DNA of 64,000 nt from Hyphomonadaceae bacterium (GCA_022844345.1 JALHLU010000013.1:1-64000), one strand, 5' to 3'. Counted from the first letter of the stretch, positions 47,761 through 56,331 are shown. A program made the numbers and translations. Notes: generated from the sequence alone by a model not told the origin.

Positions 47761-48525
47761 ATGGCTCAGGAACACACTGCAACGCTCGCGACAGCTGGAT
47801 GGTTTGATCAGGCCGTGTTTGGCTATTATCCCTACATCGCGCTCGCAATGCTGGCGATCGGATCCATCATCCGCTTTGATCGAGAGCCCTATACGTGGCG
47901 ATCAGGCTCGTCCCAGCTCCTTCGGCGCAAGCAGCTCATGCTTGGCTCCGTGCTCTTTCATGTTGGTGTGCTGATCATTTTCGGCGGCCACTTTGTGGGG
48001 CTGCTGACGCCAATTGAGGTGTTCGACTCCATCGGGGTGAGTCATGGCGCCAAGCAGGTTCTGGCGATCATCGCAGGGGGAATCGCAGGAGCTATGGCGA
48101 TCGTCGGCGCACTGATCCTGCTGCACCGAAGAGTCTTTGATCCACGCATTCGAGCTACATCGAGCTTTGGCGACACAGCTATCCTGGCGCTCCTGACGGC
48201 CCAGCTTGTGCTCGGGCTTTCGACGATCCCGTTGTCATCTCAGCATCTCGACGGTTCGGAGATGGTGAAATTCATGGCCTGGGCACAGGGCATTTTCACT
48301 TTCCAGCCGGGCGCCGCAGCTCACATTTCCGAAGTCCACTGGATCTTCAAAGCTCATCTCGCACTTGGCCTGACCATATTCCTCGTCTTCCCCTTTACGC
48401 GTCTCGTCCACATGCTCTCGGCCCCCATCTGGTATCTGAACCGTCGTGGCTGGCAGCTCGTTCGCACTCGCCGCGGCATGGCCGACCAGAAGAGCCGAGC
48501 CCGCCCGTCGCGAGGAGGCCGCTGA
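47761..48525 (+). CDS. narI: Nitrate reductase gamma subunit (cytochrome b)
   Basis: A 254-residue membrane subunit with five helices that oxidises quinol and binds two b-type hemes. Candidate heme histidines are in LFHVGVLIIFGGHFVGL, in EVHWIFKAHLALGL and in TRLVHML. ATG 47761 has AAAGGAG upstream. Its stop overlaps the start of the parvulin gene. Confidence 0.95.
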   Translation: MAQEHTATLATAGWFDQAVFGYYPYIALAMLAIGSIIRFDREPYTWRSGSSQLLRRKQLMLGSVLFHVGVLIIFGGHFVGLLTPIEVFDSIGVSHGAKQVLAIIAGGIAGAMAIVGALILLHRRVFDPRIRATSSFGDTAILALLTAQLVLGLSTIPLSSQHLDGSEMVKFMAWAQGIFTFQPGAAAHISEVHWIFKAHLALGLTIFLVFPFTRLVHMLSAPIWYLNRRGWQLVRTRRGMADQKSRARPSRGGR

Positions 48526-49658
48526 TGACAAAGATGACATCAGTCTTTCACGGCGTCGAAATTCCTGAGGCCTTGCTCGCGGGTGAAATGCAGAACCACC
48601 GAGCAGCGTCGTTGTCCGAGGCGCGCATTCAGGCCGGCCGGGCTCTTGCTATACGAGCCCGGCTGCTGGCGCGCGCGTGCGAACTCGGCTTGCACCCGGA
48701 GCCTGAGCGCAATGATCAAGGTCAGGAGGAGACGGCCGAGGAGGCGCTCATCCGGGCCGTTCTCAGCGTGGAGATCGAGGTGTCCCCGCCGTCGGAAGAA
48801 AAGATACGCGAGGTGTATGATAGACATCCCGACAGCTTCAAATCGCCCCCACTTGTCGAAGCGTCCCACATTCTCGTTGCGCTACCGAGAGGCGTGGATG
48901 CCGATGTATCTGATGCGCGCGCGCGGGCGGACGACTTGATTGCGCAGATCGAGGCGCAGCCGGCCCGGTTTACGCAACTGGCTCGCGAACACTCGGCCTG
49001 TCCATCCGCAGGTGAGGGCGGGTGGCTTGGCCAGCTTCGTCCCGGTGACGTGTTGCCCGAGATCTGGGACGCCCTGGCGGATCTCGAGGCTGGTGCGATC
49101 TGCGCCGTCCCCATTCGTAGCGAGCATGGTTGGCATGTCCTGAGACTGGATCGGGCGGCGGCCGGCCAGCGGCTGCCGTTCGCGCACGTCAGGCCCCACA
49201 TAGCGATGGAACTGGAAGCAAGGTCGTGGACGCAGGCAGCCGCGCGCTATGTGGACGGCATCATCGCTCAGTCGCTCACATTGCCCCATCTGAAACTGGA
49301 CAGCGCGGGTCGACTGGATCAGGGCCCGGATGGCGTGTCGCGCGCGGACGATATTCTGGGCTTAGCTCTTGCCGATATCCGGCGGGCATTCGCTGCACTA
49401 CCCCCAAAGTCACGGCAGGTCGTCGAGGAGGCCGTAGCACGTTCGGGCGAAACTGCAGAGGATGCGTTGGCGGCTGCCATCGGGAAATTCCTCTCATCGG
49501 CAGACGATGAAGCCTGGACTCAGCTGATCTCCCGGCTGCGCGACAGTGAAGCACCGCTTGCAGACTGTCTGAGCCTGATTGTCGAACGCGAACTGTCGGG
49601 CAGCAGGCCGGCGCACACGCTTATCAGAATGAGGAACGCGGCGGGGACAAAATCCTGA
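48525..49658 (+). CDS. Nitrate-reductase-associated parvulin peptidyl-prolyl isomerase
   Basis: A 377-residue protein with an N-terminal helical part, a parvulin (PpiC) domain around 120-225 and a C-terminal extension. The parvulin domain carries EASHILVALP, AREHSACPSAGEGGWLG and RSEHGWHVLRLD. A parvulin often follows narI and is thought to help fold the nitrate reductase. It has no signal peptide, so it acts in the cytoplasm. It is translationally coupled to narI. Confidence 0.9.
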   Translation: MTKMTSVFHGVEIPEALLAGEMQNHRAASLSEARIQAGRALAIRARLLARACELGLHPEPERNDQGQEETAEEALIRAVLSVEIEVSPPSEEKIREVYDRHPDSFKSPPLVEASHILVALPRGVDADVSDARARADDLIAQIEAQPARFTQLAREHSACPSAGEGGWLGQLRPGDVLPEIWDALADLEAGAICAVPIRSEHGWHVLRLDRAAAGQRLPFAHVRPHIAMELEARSWTQAAARYVDGIIAQSLTLPHLKLDSAGRLDQGPDGVSRADDILGLALADIRRAFAALPPKSRQVVEEAVARSGETAEDALAAAIGKFLSSADDEAWTQLISRLRDSEAPLADCLSLIVERELSGSRPAHTLIRMRNAAGTKS

Positions 49659-49675
49659 AAGGAAGGAAATGTGCC

Positions 49676-50236
49676 ATGACCATCACCGGAATGCAGTCGC
49701 CGATTGAACGTGTCCCGCTCGACCTCCTGCGAGAACCACTGGTCTGGTTCTTCGCCGAGCACTATCGGCACCGCGATGTCTGCAGCCGACTTCTTGTGAT
49801 GGCCAGGACAGTCGTGCAGGAGCCAGACGCGCTGGAAGAGATACATGATTTCCTGGACTATGATCTTGCGGTCCACGTCATCGATGAGGAAGACGACCTC
49901 TTTCCCCTGATGAGGCGCAGGTGTGAGCCTGATGATCACATCGAAGGCGTCCTTGGTATGCTTTCTGGAGAGCATGCGAGCGATCTCCAGTTGGCGAGCG
50001 CGGTCAAATCGCTGGTCGCCAAGGCGATGGCTGATGGGCGAGGGCTGGCGGCATATGCTGACGCCTGGGCGGTCATCGAGCCGTTCTGTGTCTCCCAGAA
50101 GCGGCACATAGCCGTAGAGAATGCAGTCGTTCTTCCTATTGCCAGGCTCCGACTGACTGCAAGCGATCTGCGCGGACTAGGTCAGCGCCTCGCAGCGCGG
50201 CGCGGACTTCCCGATCCCTTCGTCCAAGCCTCATGA
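49676..50236 (+). CDS. Hemerythrin-like protein
   Basis: A 186-residue four-helix protein with a likely di-iron site. Ligands appear as AEHYRH, AVHVIDEEDDLF (HxxxE), GEHASD and RHIAVENAVVLP (HxxxE). Similar proteins sense or scavenge O2 or NO, or repair iron sites damaged by NO. The start follows AAGGAAGG. It overlaps the carbonic anhydrase gene by four bases. Confidence 0.88.
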   Translation: MTITGMQSPIERVPLDLLREPLVWFFAEHYRHRDVCSRLLVMARTVVQEPDALEEIHDFLDYDLAVHVIDEEDDLFPLMRRRCEPDDHIEGVLGMLSGEHASDLQLASAVKSLVAKAMADGRGLAAYADAWAVIEPFCVSQKRHIAVENAVVLPIARLRLTASDLRGLGQRLAARRGLPDPFVQAS

Positions 50237-50871
50237 TTGACCAACTGCTCAGCAACAATATGGCGTGGGCCAGCGCTCGTGTCCGCGCCGACCCGCAGTT
50301 TTTTCGACGGCTTTCAGCGCAGCAGGCGCCGGAATATCTCTGGATCGGTTGCAGCGACAGCCGCGTTCCGGCCAACGAGATCGTTGGGTTGGATCCGGGC
50401 GAGCTGTTTGTTCATCGCAACATCGCCAATCTGGCGCCGCCGCGAGACATGAATTTCCTGGCCGTGCTGCAATTCTCGATCGAGGTCCTGAAGGTTCGGC
50501 ACATCATCGTCTGCGGCCACTATGGGTGTGGGGGCGTGCGAGCAGCGCTGGACAAGGAGCGCAGGGGATTGATCGATCACTGGCTCCAGCCGGTGGCCGA
50601 CCTGGCGCACCGACACCAGACCCATCTCATGGCAATTTCAGACTTCGAGACGCGTGTGAATGTCGCCTGCGAACACAATGTTCGTGCGCAGGTGGAGTAT
50701 GTTGGCAGGAATCCCTTCGTGACGGACGCCTGGCGCAGGGGGCAGGCACTCAGCATCCACGGATGGATCTACTCGATCCGCGATGGGCTGCTCCGCAATC
50801 TGGAACTCAGTGTGGATCGTCCAAGCCAGGTTGATGAACTGGCGGCACGTCAATGGTTCCCCGATGCCTGA
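50233..50871 (+). CDS. Beta-class carbonic anhydrase
   Basis: A 212-residue enzyme interconverting CO2 and bicarbonate. Zinc ligands are the Cys and Asp of GCSDSRVP and the His and Cys of CGHYGCGGV, all in place. It is coupled to the hemerythrin gene upstream and overlaps mobA. Its link to nitrate respiration may lie in pH or CO2 balance; this is inference. Confidence 0.95.
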   Translation: MIDQLLSNNMAWASARVRADPQFFRRLSAQQAPEYLWIGCSDSRVPANEIVGLDPGELFVHRNIANLAPPRDMNFLAVLQFSIEVLKVRHIIVCGHYGCGGVRAALDKERRGLIDHWLQPVADLAHRHQTHLMAISDFETRVNVACEHNVRAQVEYVGRNPFVTDAWRRGQALSIHGWIYSIRDGLLRNLELSVDRPSQVDELAARQWFPDA

Positions 50872-51439
50872 CCTCGGAGTCGTGATCCTGGCTGGTGGCG
50901 AAGGCAGGCGAATAGGCGGTCTGAAGCCTGATCGGATCTTCCGCGGCGAGCGACTGATCGATATTGCCATCGACAAGGCTCGCGCATGGTCGCCGATCGT
51001 ATTGATCAGCGTCCGCACAGTTGGGCAGGTCAGGACTGCGGCCGGCGAGCAGCTGCTCGACCGGCAAGATATCGAAGGACCGCTTGGCGGACTGATAGCT
51101 GCGTTGGAGCGGGCGCAAGCCCTGTGTCTAAGTCATGTTGTGACGCTGCCGTGTGATATGCCGCTCGTTCCCGCCGACATGGCAGAGCGCTTGTTCGACA
51201 CTTCGAGGCGTGAGGCGCGGGCAGCGGTTGCTGGTTCGGGTGGCCGACTTCACCCGGTCTGCGCCGTGTGGCCTGTCGCCTGTCTTGCGGACATCCTCGA
51301 ATACGCCTCCGCGGGGCGACGAAGCCTCGCGGGGGCTCTGGAGGTCTGTCAGGCGGTAGAGGTCTGGTGGACCGGGTCGGAGGGCGATCCGTTCGAGAAT
51401 ATCAACACGCTGTCGGACCTGAGGCGTCTCAGCGAGTGA
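50864..51439 (+). CDS. mobA: Molybdenum cofactor guanylyltransferase MobA
   Basis: A 191-residue enzyme that adds GMP to molybdopterin to give the MGD form used by NarG. The nucleotide loop is LAGGEGRRIGGLKPDR, followed by the acid motif LPCDMPLV. The ATG overlaps the stop of the carbonic anhydrase gene. This supplies the last cofactor step encoded in the window; moaC, moaD and moaE are absent. Confidence 0.93.
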   Translation: MPDLGVVILAGGEGRRIGGLKPDRIFRGERLIDIAIDKARAWSPIVLISVRTVGQVRTAAGEQLLDRQDIEGPLGGLIAALERAQALCLSHVVTLPCDMPLVPADMAERLFDTSRREARAAVAGSGGRLHPVCAVWPVACLADILEYASAGRRSLAGALEVCQAVEVWWTGSEGDPFENINTLSDLRRLSE

Positions 51440-51687
51440 GATTGCGGCTCTCTTGCCCGCTCGAATGTCGATTGCGTCGGGACTATCGTCGCTCGTAGTG
51501 AGCACCATCATACACGGGCGTGGAACAGAGGTGGATGTGGTTGGGTGCGATTGCGGTGCTGGCTGTTCGTCAAGGCTGGAGAATTCGCGTCAATCACAAT
51601 GAGTATCTACCGCGCACTGAGGCCTTCCGGGCTGCGCTTGTACCGTAGTCCGGCTCTGAACAATAAAAACGGGTAGAGCCTCCTGAG

Positions 51688-52236
51688 TCACGTAGTCTGA
51701 TCGCTGCAATCTTCAGGCGTGCAAACCGCACTTTCATTGGTGGTCGCCGATCCACCTGAGAGATTGGTCTCTCCGACAAGCGCCATGATATCAGCAGCGA
51801 GGCGCAAATCCGGAATATGGCCAAACACGTTTCTGCGGAGCCGGCCGCTGCGGTCGAACAACAATGTCGTGGGCGTTCCGCGCATCGCGTAGGCTTGCAT
51901 GGTCACGGGAATGGGATCGCAGGGATTGGCTTCGTCGACCCCGACCGGAATAGTGATCCGGTACTCGTGAAGGAATGCTGCGAGTGAAGTCGGCGTCATC
52001 GCTTCGTGGTGCTCGAACACCGTATGCAACCCCACGACGGCGAGATCGCCCTCTGAAAAAGCCTCCCGAACACGCAGCGCCTGTGGAAGGCTTTCACTGA
52101 CACAGCCAGGACACAGCATCTGGAAAGCGCTCACCATTACGACCTTGCCACGCAGGGCGCCAAGGGACAGGGGTGCTTCGGAATTGAACCAGCGAGAGAC
52201 GCGCCACTCAGGGCTGGCAGGGTAAATGTCTTTCAT
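51688..52236 (-). CDS. TlpA/AhpC-like redoxin
   Basis: A 182-residue thioredoxin-fold protein with a CPGC redox pair (FQMLCPGCVSES) and a cis-Pro loop (RGTPTTLLFD). A second Cys pair near the end, CTPEDC, is unusual and may act as a resolving pair. There is no signal peptide, so it is cytoplasmic. It is the last gene of the MarR-controlled redox operon. AAGGAAG precedes ATG 52236. Confidence 0.88.
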   Translation of the reverse strand: MKDIYPASPEWRVSRWFNSEAPLSLGALRGKVVMVSAFQMLCPGCVSESLPQALRVREAFSEGDLAVVGLHTVFEHHEAMTPTSLAAFLHEYRITIPVGVDEANPCDPIPVTMQAYAMRGTPTTLLFDRSGRLRRNVFGHIPDLRLAADIMALVGETNLSGGSATTNESAVCTPEDCSDQTT

Positions 52237-52305
52237 CTTACTTCCTTGTGCAGACCGTCCGTCTGCCCGTGCGCCGCTTACTGGCGAGGCACGGGCAGGC
52301 AGCGG

Positions 52306-53082
52306 TTACTGGTTGGGTTTGCCGGGCAGGCTGAGATCGCCCGAAGCAACCTCAAAGACATTCGCGACGCACAGCAGCGGCGCGTGTGCGCTTGCGCTGA
52401 CGCGAAGACCCGCCGTCACACCATCAAAGCGGGCCGCCTCGACGATGCCGATATCATCGAAAGGCACGCGGACTTCCACCGTGTCTCGATCAAGTTGAGG
52501 CTGCCAACCGGGACTGTCGATGTGGATCGGAACGCCTGGCCACGTCTTGGGCAGACGCGGCTTTCGGCCCTCCGGAATATCGATCACCTTGAGTGCGCCC
52601 TTGCCGCACACATCGTCCGGTCCCAGCACGACCCAATGCATGTGCCAAACGCCGCCATCGTTGGTGCGGTCGCCATCATGCGTCTCATCGAAGAGGGGGG
52701 TATCGTCGAAATCCGGGTGGGATGTCACGGCAGCCGCCAGAATGCCTGCATCCCGATCGAATCCGACCTCAAAGGGATCGATCGTGGTCGGCCAGACATA
52801 CGAGAACACCTCGCTGCCAGCGAACTGCCCGGTCGGAATCGGTCTGGTCGCGCCTGCCTTGCCCGACACAGCCATGTGGAACACCGCAGTGTTCCCGTCC
52901 GTCGTTATCTTGGCGTGCACGATGTCGAACGGGGCCAGGACAGCGGGGGAGGCCGGGTTACTGATGCCACCCGTATGGGAGTGAGAGGGCTGGGCCGAGC
53001 CGGTCTGAGCGGAAGGCAGTTGCGAGCAAGCCGCCAAGGAGATCAGCGCAAGCGCCACCGCCTGAATGGGTTTGCTGTTCAT
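52306..53082 (-). CDS. Lipoprotein of unknown function
   Basis: A 258-residue protein with a lipobox (LISLAAC) after a short signal peptide and then a His/Asp-rich body. The segments DIVHAKITTDG, SHPDFDDTP, DETHDGDRTNDGG and WHMHWVVLG could bind a metal. I recognise no named family. ATG 53082 overlaps the stop of the small thioredoxin-fold gene; a longer frame to 53295 overlaps that gene and is rejected. It sits inside the redox operon. Confidence 0.75.
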   Translation of the reverse strand: MNSKPIQAVALALISLAACSQLPSAQTGSAQPSHSHTGGISNPASPAVLAPFDIVHAKITTDGNTAVFHMAVSGKAGATRPIPTGQFAGSEVFSYVWPTTIDPFEVGFDRDAGILAAAVTSHPDFDDTPLFDETHDGDRTNDGGVWHMHWVVLGPDDVCGKGALKVIDIPEGRKPRLPKTWPGVPIHIDSPGWQPQLDRDTVEVRVPFDDIGIVEAARFDGVTAGLRVSASAHAPLLCVANVFEVASGDLSLPGKPNQ

Positions 53083-53327
53083 CAGGCAGCTCCTTTGACA
53101 TCGGCCATCGAGGCCCCGAAGTTTATGTGGAAGGCTGTCCCATCGATCACGAAGGCGGGGACAGATTTGACGCCCAGCTTTTCGGCTTCTGCGATGCGTT
53201 GAGGCGCGGTTGCAAAATTGACGATCTCGACATCGTAGCGAGCGGGATCGAGTGAGCCGGCGAGAGCTTGCTCGGCGCTCATGCAGACGGTGCAACCGGC
53301 GTGGTAGAAGGTAGCTCCTGTTTTCAT
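53082..53327 (-). CDS. Small glutaredoxin/thioredoxin-fold protein
   Basis: An 81-residue protein with the redox pair HAGCTVCMSAE near residue 12 and a cis-Pro loop in KSVPAFVIDG. ATG 53327 has AGGAG at a good distance. It opens the operon with the lipoprotein and TlpA-like genes and is preceded by a copy of the MarR operator half site. A role in thiol or nitrosative stress is likely. Confidence 0.85.
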   Translation of the reverse strand: MKTGATFYHAGCTVCMSAEQALAGSLDPARYDVEIVNFATAPQRIAEAEKLGVKSVPAFVIDGTAFHINFGASMADVKGAA

Positions 53328-53343
53328 ATTAGGACTCCTATGT
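53327..53343. promoter_or_regulatory. Second candidate MarR operator
   Basis: TAGG-ACT-CCTATGT repeats the right half (CCTATGT) of the 53991 palindrome exactly and the inner four bases of its left half. It overlaps the ribosome site of the small redoxin gene. Confidence 0.55.
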
Positions 53344-53414
53344 ATTATGCGCATGGAAGCGATGCGCACGCTTGCTTGAGACAGCGTCTCAAATTCTTGT
53401 ACGGGCGATGAAGC

Positions 53415-53990
53415 TCAGGCGGCGTTGACCTCACGATGCTCCGGACAGTCGATCCGAAGATCGCCAGCCCCAAGAGCGACGTCCATCAACCTGCAGTGAT
53501 GCTGTGCGGACTTGCCCGGATGCGCATCCCGCGCGAAATGCCGACAGCTCAGGCACATGCGCTGGCGTGAGATCACACCTTGTGTCTGCAGGGCCAGTAT
53601 GGCTCGGGAAACGATCCCCAGCAGGTCGGCACGGTCGCTTTCGGAAAGAGCTTCAATCATCCCGCCGAAGCTCATCGGCCAGCGCCGCGCCAGCGCCTTG
53701 CCGGCGGGTGTCGCCCGCAAGAGCACGGCCCGCCCATCGGCTGGATCGGAAATCTTCTCAAGATACCCTTTGCGCTCCAATGCAGAGACTGCATCGCTCC
53801 CGGTCGGCTGACTGACGCCGATATGCGCAGACGCAAACGACAGGCGGACGCCCTTGGGGCGCGTCATCAACAGTCGGAGAATATCACCCTGCGTAGGCGT
53901 CAGGCCTTCAACCTCACCCGTGCGCCAGTCATCCTGCCGCGACACGGCCGCGAGACGCGCTAATCCTTCTGACAACTGATCGATCTTCAT
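53415..53990 (-). CDS. MarR-family regulator with C-terminal cysteine cluster
   Basis: A 191-residue regulator with a MarR winged helix (LSFASAHIGVSQPTGSDAVSALERKGYL, DPADGRAVLLRATPAG). It also has a C-terminal extension with CLSCRHF, HHCRLMD and DCPEH. Four Cys and nearby His could bind an iron-sulfur cluster or zinc and sense redox state or NO. It is divergent from nothing but leads the redox operon, and its operator (53991-54007) covers its own ribosome site. Most MarR proteins lack such a tail. Confidence 0.88.
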   Translation of the reverse strand: MKIDQLSEGLARLAAVSRQDDWRTGEVEGLTPTQGDILRLLMTRPKGVRLSFASAHIGVSQPTGSDAVSALERKGYLEKISDPADGRAVLLRATPAGKALARRWPMSFGGMIEALSESDRADLLGIVSRAILALQTQGVISRQRMCLSCRHFARDAHPGKSAQHHCRLMDVALGAGDLRIDCPEHREVNAA

Positions 53991-54007
53991 ACATAGGACA
54001 CCTATGT
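53991..54007. promoter_or_regulatory. Perfect 17-bp palindrome, likely MarR operator
   Basis: ACATAGG-ACA-CCTATGT is a perfect dyad directly abutting the marR start codon (ATG 53990 on the minus strand). Position and symmetry indicate autorepression. Confidence 0.75.
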
Positions 54008-54259
54008 AATATGTTTGAGTTCGTCAAGTCATCATGCGCGGGTAGGGGGCTCAATCATCATAGAGACAAAAAACGACAGGCGTGCAGCCTAGCCTGACTG
54101 GCGCTCTGTAGGATGCTTCGATGTGAGCAGCCCTGTCGTACGGGCGAGGCTTGGCTCGTCGCGGAGCGTGTGTACGCGATCACTGTAACGTCCGGCTTTC
54201 GCAACACCGTCTACGGTTTGGCGCCGGGCATAGGGTGTGCTGGGCAGTGGTTGGCGAGC

Positions 54260-54415
54260 CTAAAAGCTACCGACGGCGGCAACGAAGAGAAACACGAACA
54301 ACAGAGTCAGGAGCATCATGTTGACGAGCATGCGGACCATGCCGCGTTCGTTCTCGTTCTTGATTCCCATTGCATCGCAAACCGCATTCGAAGGTCGCAT
54401 CAGCAGCCGAAGCAT
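54260..54415 (-). CDS. 51-residue single-helix membrane protein, divergent from nsrR
   Basis: A small protein with a short cytoplasmic start (MLRLLMRPSNAVCDAMG), a charged NENERGMV segment and a C-terminal transmembrane helix (VNMMLLTLLFVFLFVAA). ATG 54415 has GAGGA eight bases upstream. Its divergent position opposite nsrR suggests an accessory to an NO-related or respiratory membrane complex. I know no named family. Confidence 0.5.
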   Translation of the reverse strand: MLRLLMRPSNAVCDAMGIKNENERGMVRMLVNMMLLTLLFVFLFVAAVGSF

Positions 54416-54485
54416 CGCCAGTTCCTCGCTTATCGCCAGACGGCGCAACTTGTCGCCGTCCCAAACCTTGCACTTCTGCAGAATA

Positions 54486-54510
54486 AAAGCAATATATGGA
54501 ATACTGCTTT
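54486..54510. promoter_or_regulatory. Dyad upstream of nsrR, candidate NsrR operator
   Basis: AAAGCAATAT and ATACTGCTTT pair as a 9-of-10 inverted repeat around ATGGA, immediately before the AGGAG of nsrR. Size and AT-richness fit Rrf2 operators. It may also serve the divergent small gene. Confidence 0.55.
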
Positions 54511-54520
54511 AGGAGCGACC

Positions 54521-54958
54521 ATGCGCCTCAACCTCCAGTCGGACTACGCGCTCAGGATGCTTATGCACCTTGCGTCCAGTCCTGACCGCCTGGTCACGAT
54601 CGGTGAGGTCGCCGACCGGTTCCGGATTTCGCACAACCACCTGATGAAGGTCGCCTACTTGCTAGGAAAGGAGGGTCTGATCACGACGGTACGCGGGCGA
54701 TCCGGTGGACTGCGTCTGGCGGGGAGAGCAGAGAAAATCCAGGTCGGTGACGTCGTCCGACGGATGGAGGGTGACATCCACCTGGTCGAGTGTTTCGCCG
54801 CAGAGCCGGGCGGTTGCGCGATTGCAGGTGCGTGCAGGCTCAAAGGGGTGATGCACGAAGCAGTCGATGCATTCTTCAGCGTACTCGACCGGTACACGCT
54901 GGCAGACCTGGTCGCGAGTCCAAAACTTCGCGCACTGTTGAACAGCGAGGCCGCCTGA
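54521..54958 (+). CDS. nsrR: NsrR-type Rrf2 regulator, NO-responsive
   Basis: A 145-residue regulator with an Rrf2 winged helix (MRLNLQSDYALRMLMHLA, RISHNHLMKVAYLLGKEG). Its iron-sulfur Cys set is CFAAEPGGCAIAGAC, i.e. C-x7-C-x5-C as in NsrR. NO destroys the cluster and releases repression. It overlaps the trHb3 gene (TGATG), so the NO-binding globin is probably its main target. AGGAG precedes ATG 54521; longer frames reaching 54113 are rejected. Confidence 0.9.
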   Translation: MRLNLQSDYALRMLMHLASSPDRLVTIGEVADRFRISHNHLMKVAYLLGKEGLITTVRGRSGGLRLAGRAEKIQVGDVVRRMEGDIHLVECFAAEPGGCAIAGACRLKGVMHEAVDAFFSVLDRYTLADLVASPKLRALLNSEAA

Positions 54959-55407
54959 TGGGCGATCCTGTCCTTACAGCTCATGCGCGTCGCGCCGAGA
55001 TCCAGCGACGTGCGAATGTCATTGGTATCGACGAGGCCTACATATCGCTGTTGGTAGATGAGTTCTACAGGCGCATCCGCGCCGAGAAGACGCTTGGACC
55101 GATCTTCGAGGAAGCGATCGGAGACCGATGGAGCTATCATCTCCCGCGAATGAAGAGCTTCTGGGCTTCGGTCGCACTCAATGCGGGCACGTATTCTGGT
55201 CAGCCAGTTCCGGCCCATAAGAAGTTGAGCCAGGTCCAGCAGTCCCATTTCCAGACCTGGTTGGCGCTGTTTCGCCAGACCCTGCAAGACACCGCTCCCA
55301 CCCCCGAAGCGGTGGACTATTTCATGGAGCGCGCCAATCGGATTGCTGAAAGCCTGCAGCTCGCGATGTTCGGTTTTCCCGGCTTGCCGGTGAAACGACA
55401 AGGGTGA
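54958..55407 (+). CDS. Group III truncated haemoglobin
   Basis: A 149-residue cytosolic globin of the trHb3 class. It shows FYRRIRAEKTLGPIFEEAI in helix B-C, WSYHLPRMKSFWAS in helix E and the proximal histidine in QSHFQTWLALF. It can bind O2 or NO and often co-occurs with NsrR and nitrate respiration. It is translationally coupled to nsrR. Confidence 0.93.
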   Translation: MGDPVLTAHARRAEIQRRANVIGIDEAYISLLVDEFYRRIRAEKTLGPIFEEAIGDRWSYHLPRMKSFWASVALNAGTYSGQPVPAHKKLSQVQQSHFQTWLALFRQTLQDTAPTPEAVDYFMERANRIAESLQLAMFGFPGLPVKRQG

Positions 55408-55411
55408 CGAG

Positions 55412-55717
55412 ATGAATGATACTCCGACGCCGTCACCATATCGCTCAACGCCCGTGTTCGACGAAGCCACCTTGCCGGCCGCCCTTCGCCGCGAGCACCG
55501 CACCAAGCTGGGTGTGTGGGGTGTCATTCGTGTTTTGGACGGAGAGCTGAAGCTGACCTTCACGGAAACAGGCCACACCCAGATGCTCTCGCCCGGCGCG
55601 CCCGGTCTCATACTGCCGGACCAGCCGCATCTGGTCGAACCGCAAGGCCCGGTGCGAATGCAGGTCGATTTTTATCACGAATGTCCGAACTCGAACTCGC
55701 TGGCGACAAAGGGCTAG
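55412..55717 (+). CDS. DUF1971 (YeaR/TehB-like) cupin protein
   Basis: A 101-residue single-domain cupin with YRSTPVFDEATLPAALRREHRTKLGVWGVI and SPGAPGLILPDQPHLVEP. In Escherichia coli YeaR responds to nitrate and NO. It follows trHb3 by four bases in the NsrR operon. Confidence 0.9.
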   Translation: MNDTPTPSPYRSTPVFDEATLPAALRREHRTKLGVWGVIRVLDGELKLTFTETGHTQMLSPGAPGLILPDQPHLVEPQGPVRMQVDFYHECPNSNSLATKG

Positions 55718-56100
55718 AAGCCCCAAAGACCGAAAGCGGAGAGCGCTTGGCGCCATCATTCGCACGCGCTGGTCGAGTGGTGTCTCACCAGCGGTAGTGC
55801 GCTACCCGGAACTCCAACAAAACCAGCCTTGCGGATCGATGCCGTTGAGCCTGGGCGCCGCCAACAAGAAATACGTTGACGCTGCCCGCGATCAGTATCG
55901 GCGGACCAATCGCGACCTGCTGGCTCTCGAAAGGAATACCGGGAGCCGCACGCCCTACGTGACCAATGGGATGCTCATTGACGTTGCGTGGCGCGCAAGT
56001 CCTGAGGCAGCTCGCCTCGGGGCTGAATGACTGTTCGCGTACCGACTTTCGGCTAGATCGAGTCAACTGTCTGGTGCTCTGTCTTTGACTGGAGCCCCGC
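55718..56100. other. Gap of 383 bases with one doubtful frame
   Basis: A plus-strand frame from ATG 55839 to 56030 (64 codons, AANKKYVDAARDQY inside) has coding-like third positions but no clear ribosome site. Its antisense is also open, so neither is called. The end carries the ribosome site of the gene at 56101. Confidence 0.35.
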
Positions 56101-56331
56101 ATGCAGCACGTTCACGATCTCTGGTTCGAGCGCGTCGTGCGGCGACCCTCTTCGCGAGACTATCTCGAAGTCTCGCACGTGTTGGTTGTGGTCACCGATC
56201 TATTGACCGACCTCGACATCACAGACTCCGATGCGCTTGACTATCTCGAGACCGAGCTACGCCGGCAGCACGCCGAGGCGAACGATATCCGCTTCGTGCC
56301 GCTGGGGCGTGGGACGCGGAAAGGCCAGTGA
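56101..56331 (+). CDS. 76-residue protein of unknown function
   Basis: A small acidic-basic protein with a helical centre (VVVTDLLTDLDITDSDALDYLE). ATG 56101 follows GGAG and codon use is like its neighbours. I recognise no family. Confidence 0.55.
   Translation: MQHVHDLWFERVVRRPSSRDYLEVSHVLVVVTDLLTDLDITDSDALDYLETELRRQHAEANDIRFVPLGRGTRKGQ

Noticed and set aside
51650-51680. GGCTCT...AGAGCC inverted repeat after the TlpA-like gene, considered as a terminator
   Set aside because: The loop is 17 bases or longer and the T run is inside it, not after the stem.
52246-53202. Plus-strand frame of 318 codons opposite the redox-operon lipoprotein
   Set aside because: No ribosome site or recognisable protein, and it lies fully antisense to a lipoprotein gene with signal and overlap evidence.
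54113-54520. N-terminal extension of nsrR back to 54113
   Set aside because: The extension has no family similarity, while ATG 54521 has AGGAG and gives the normal Rrf2 start.
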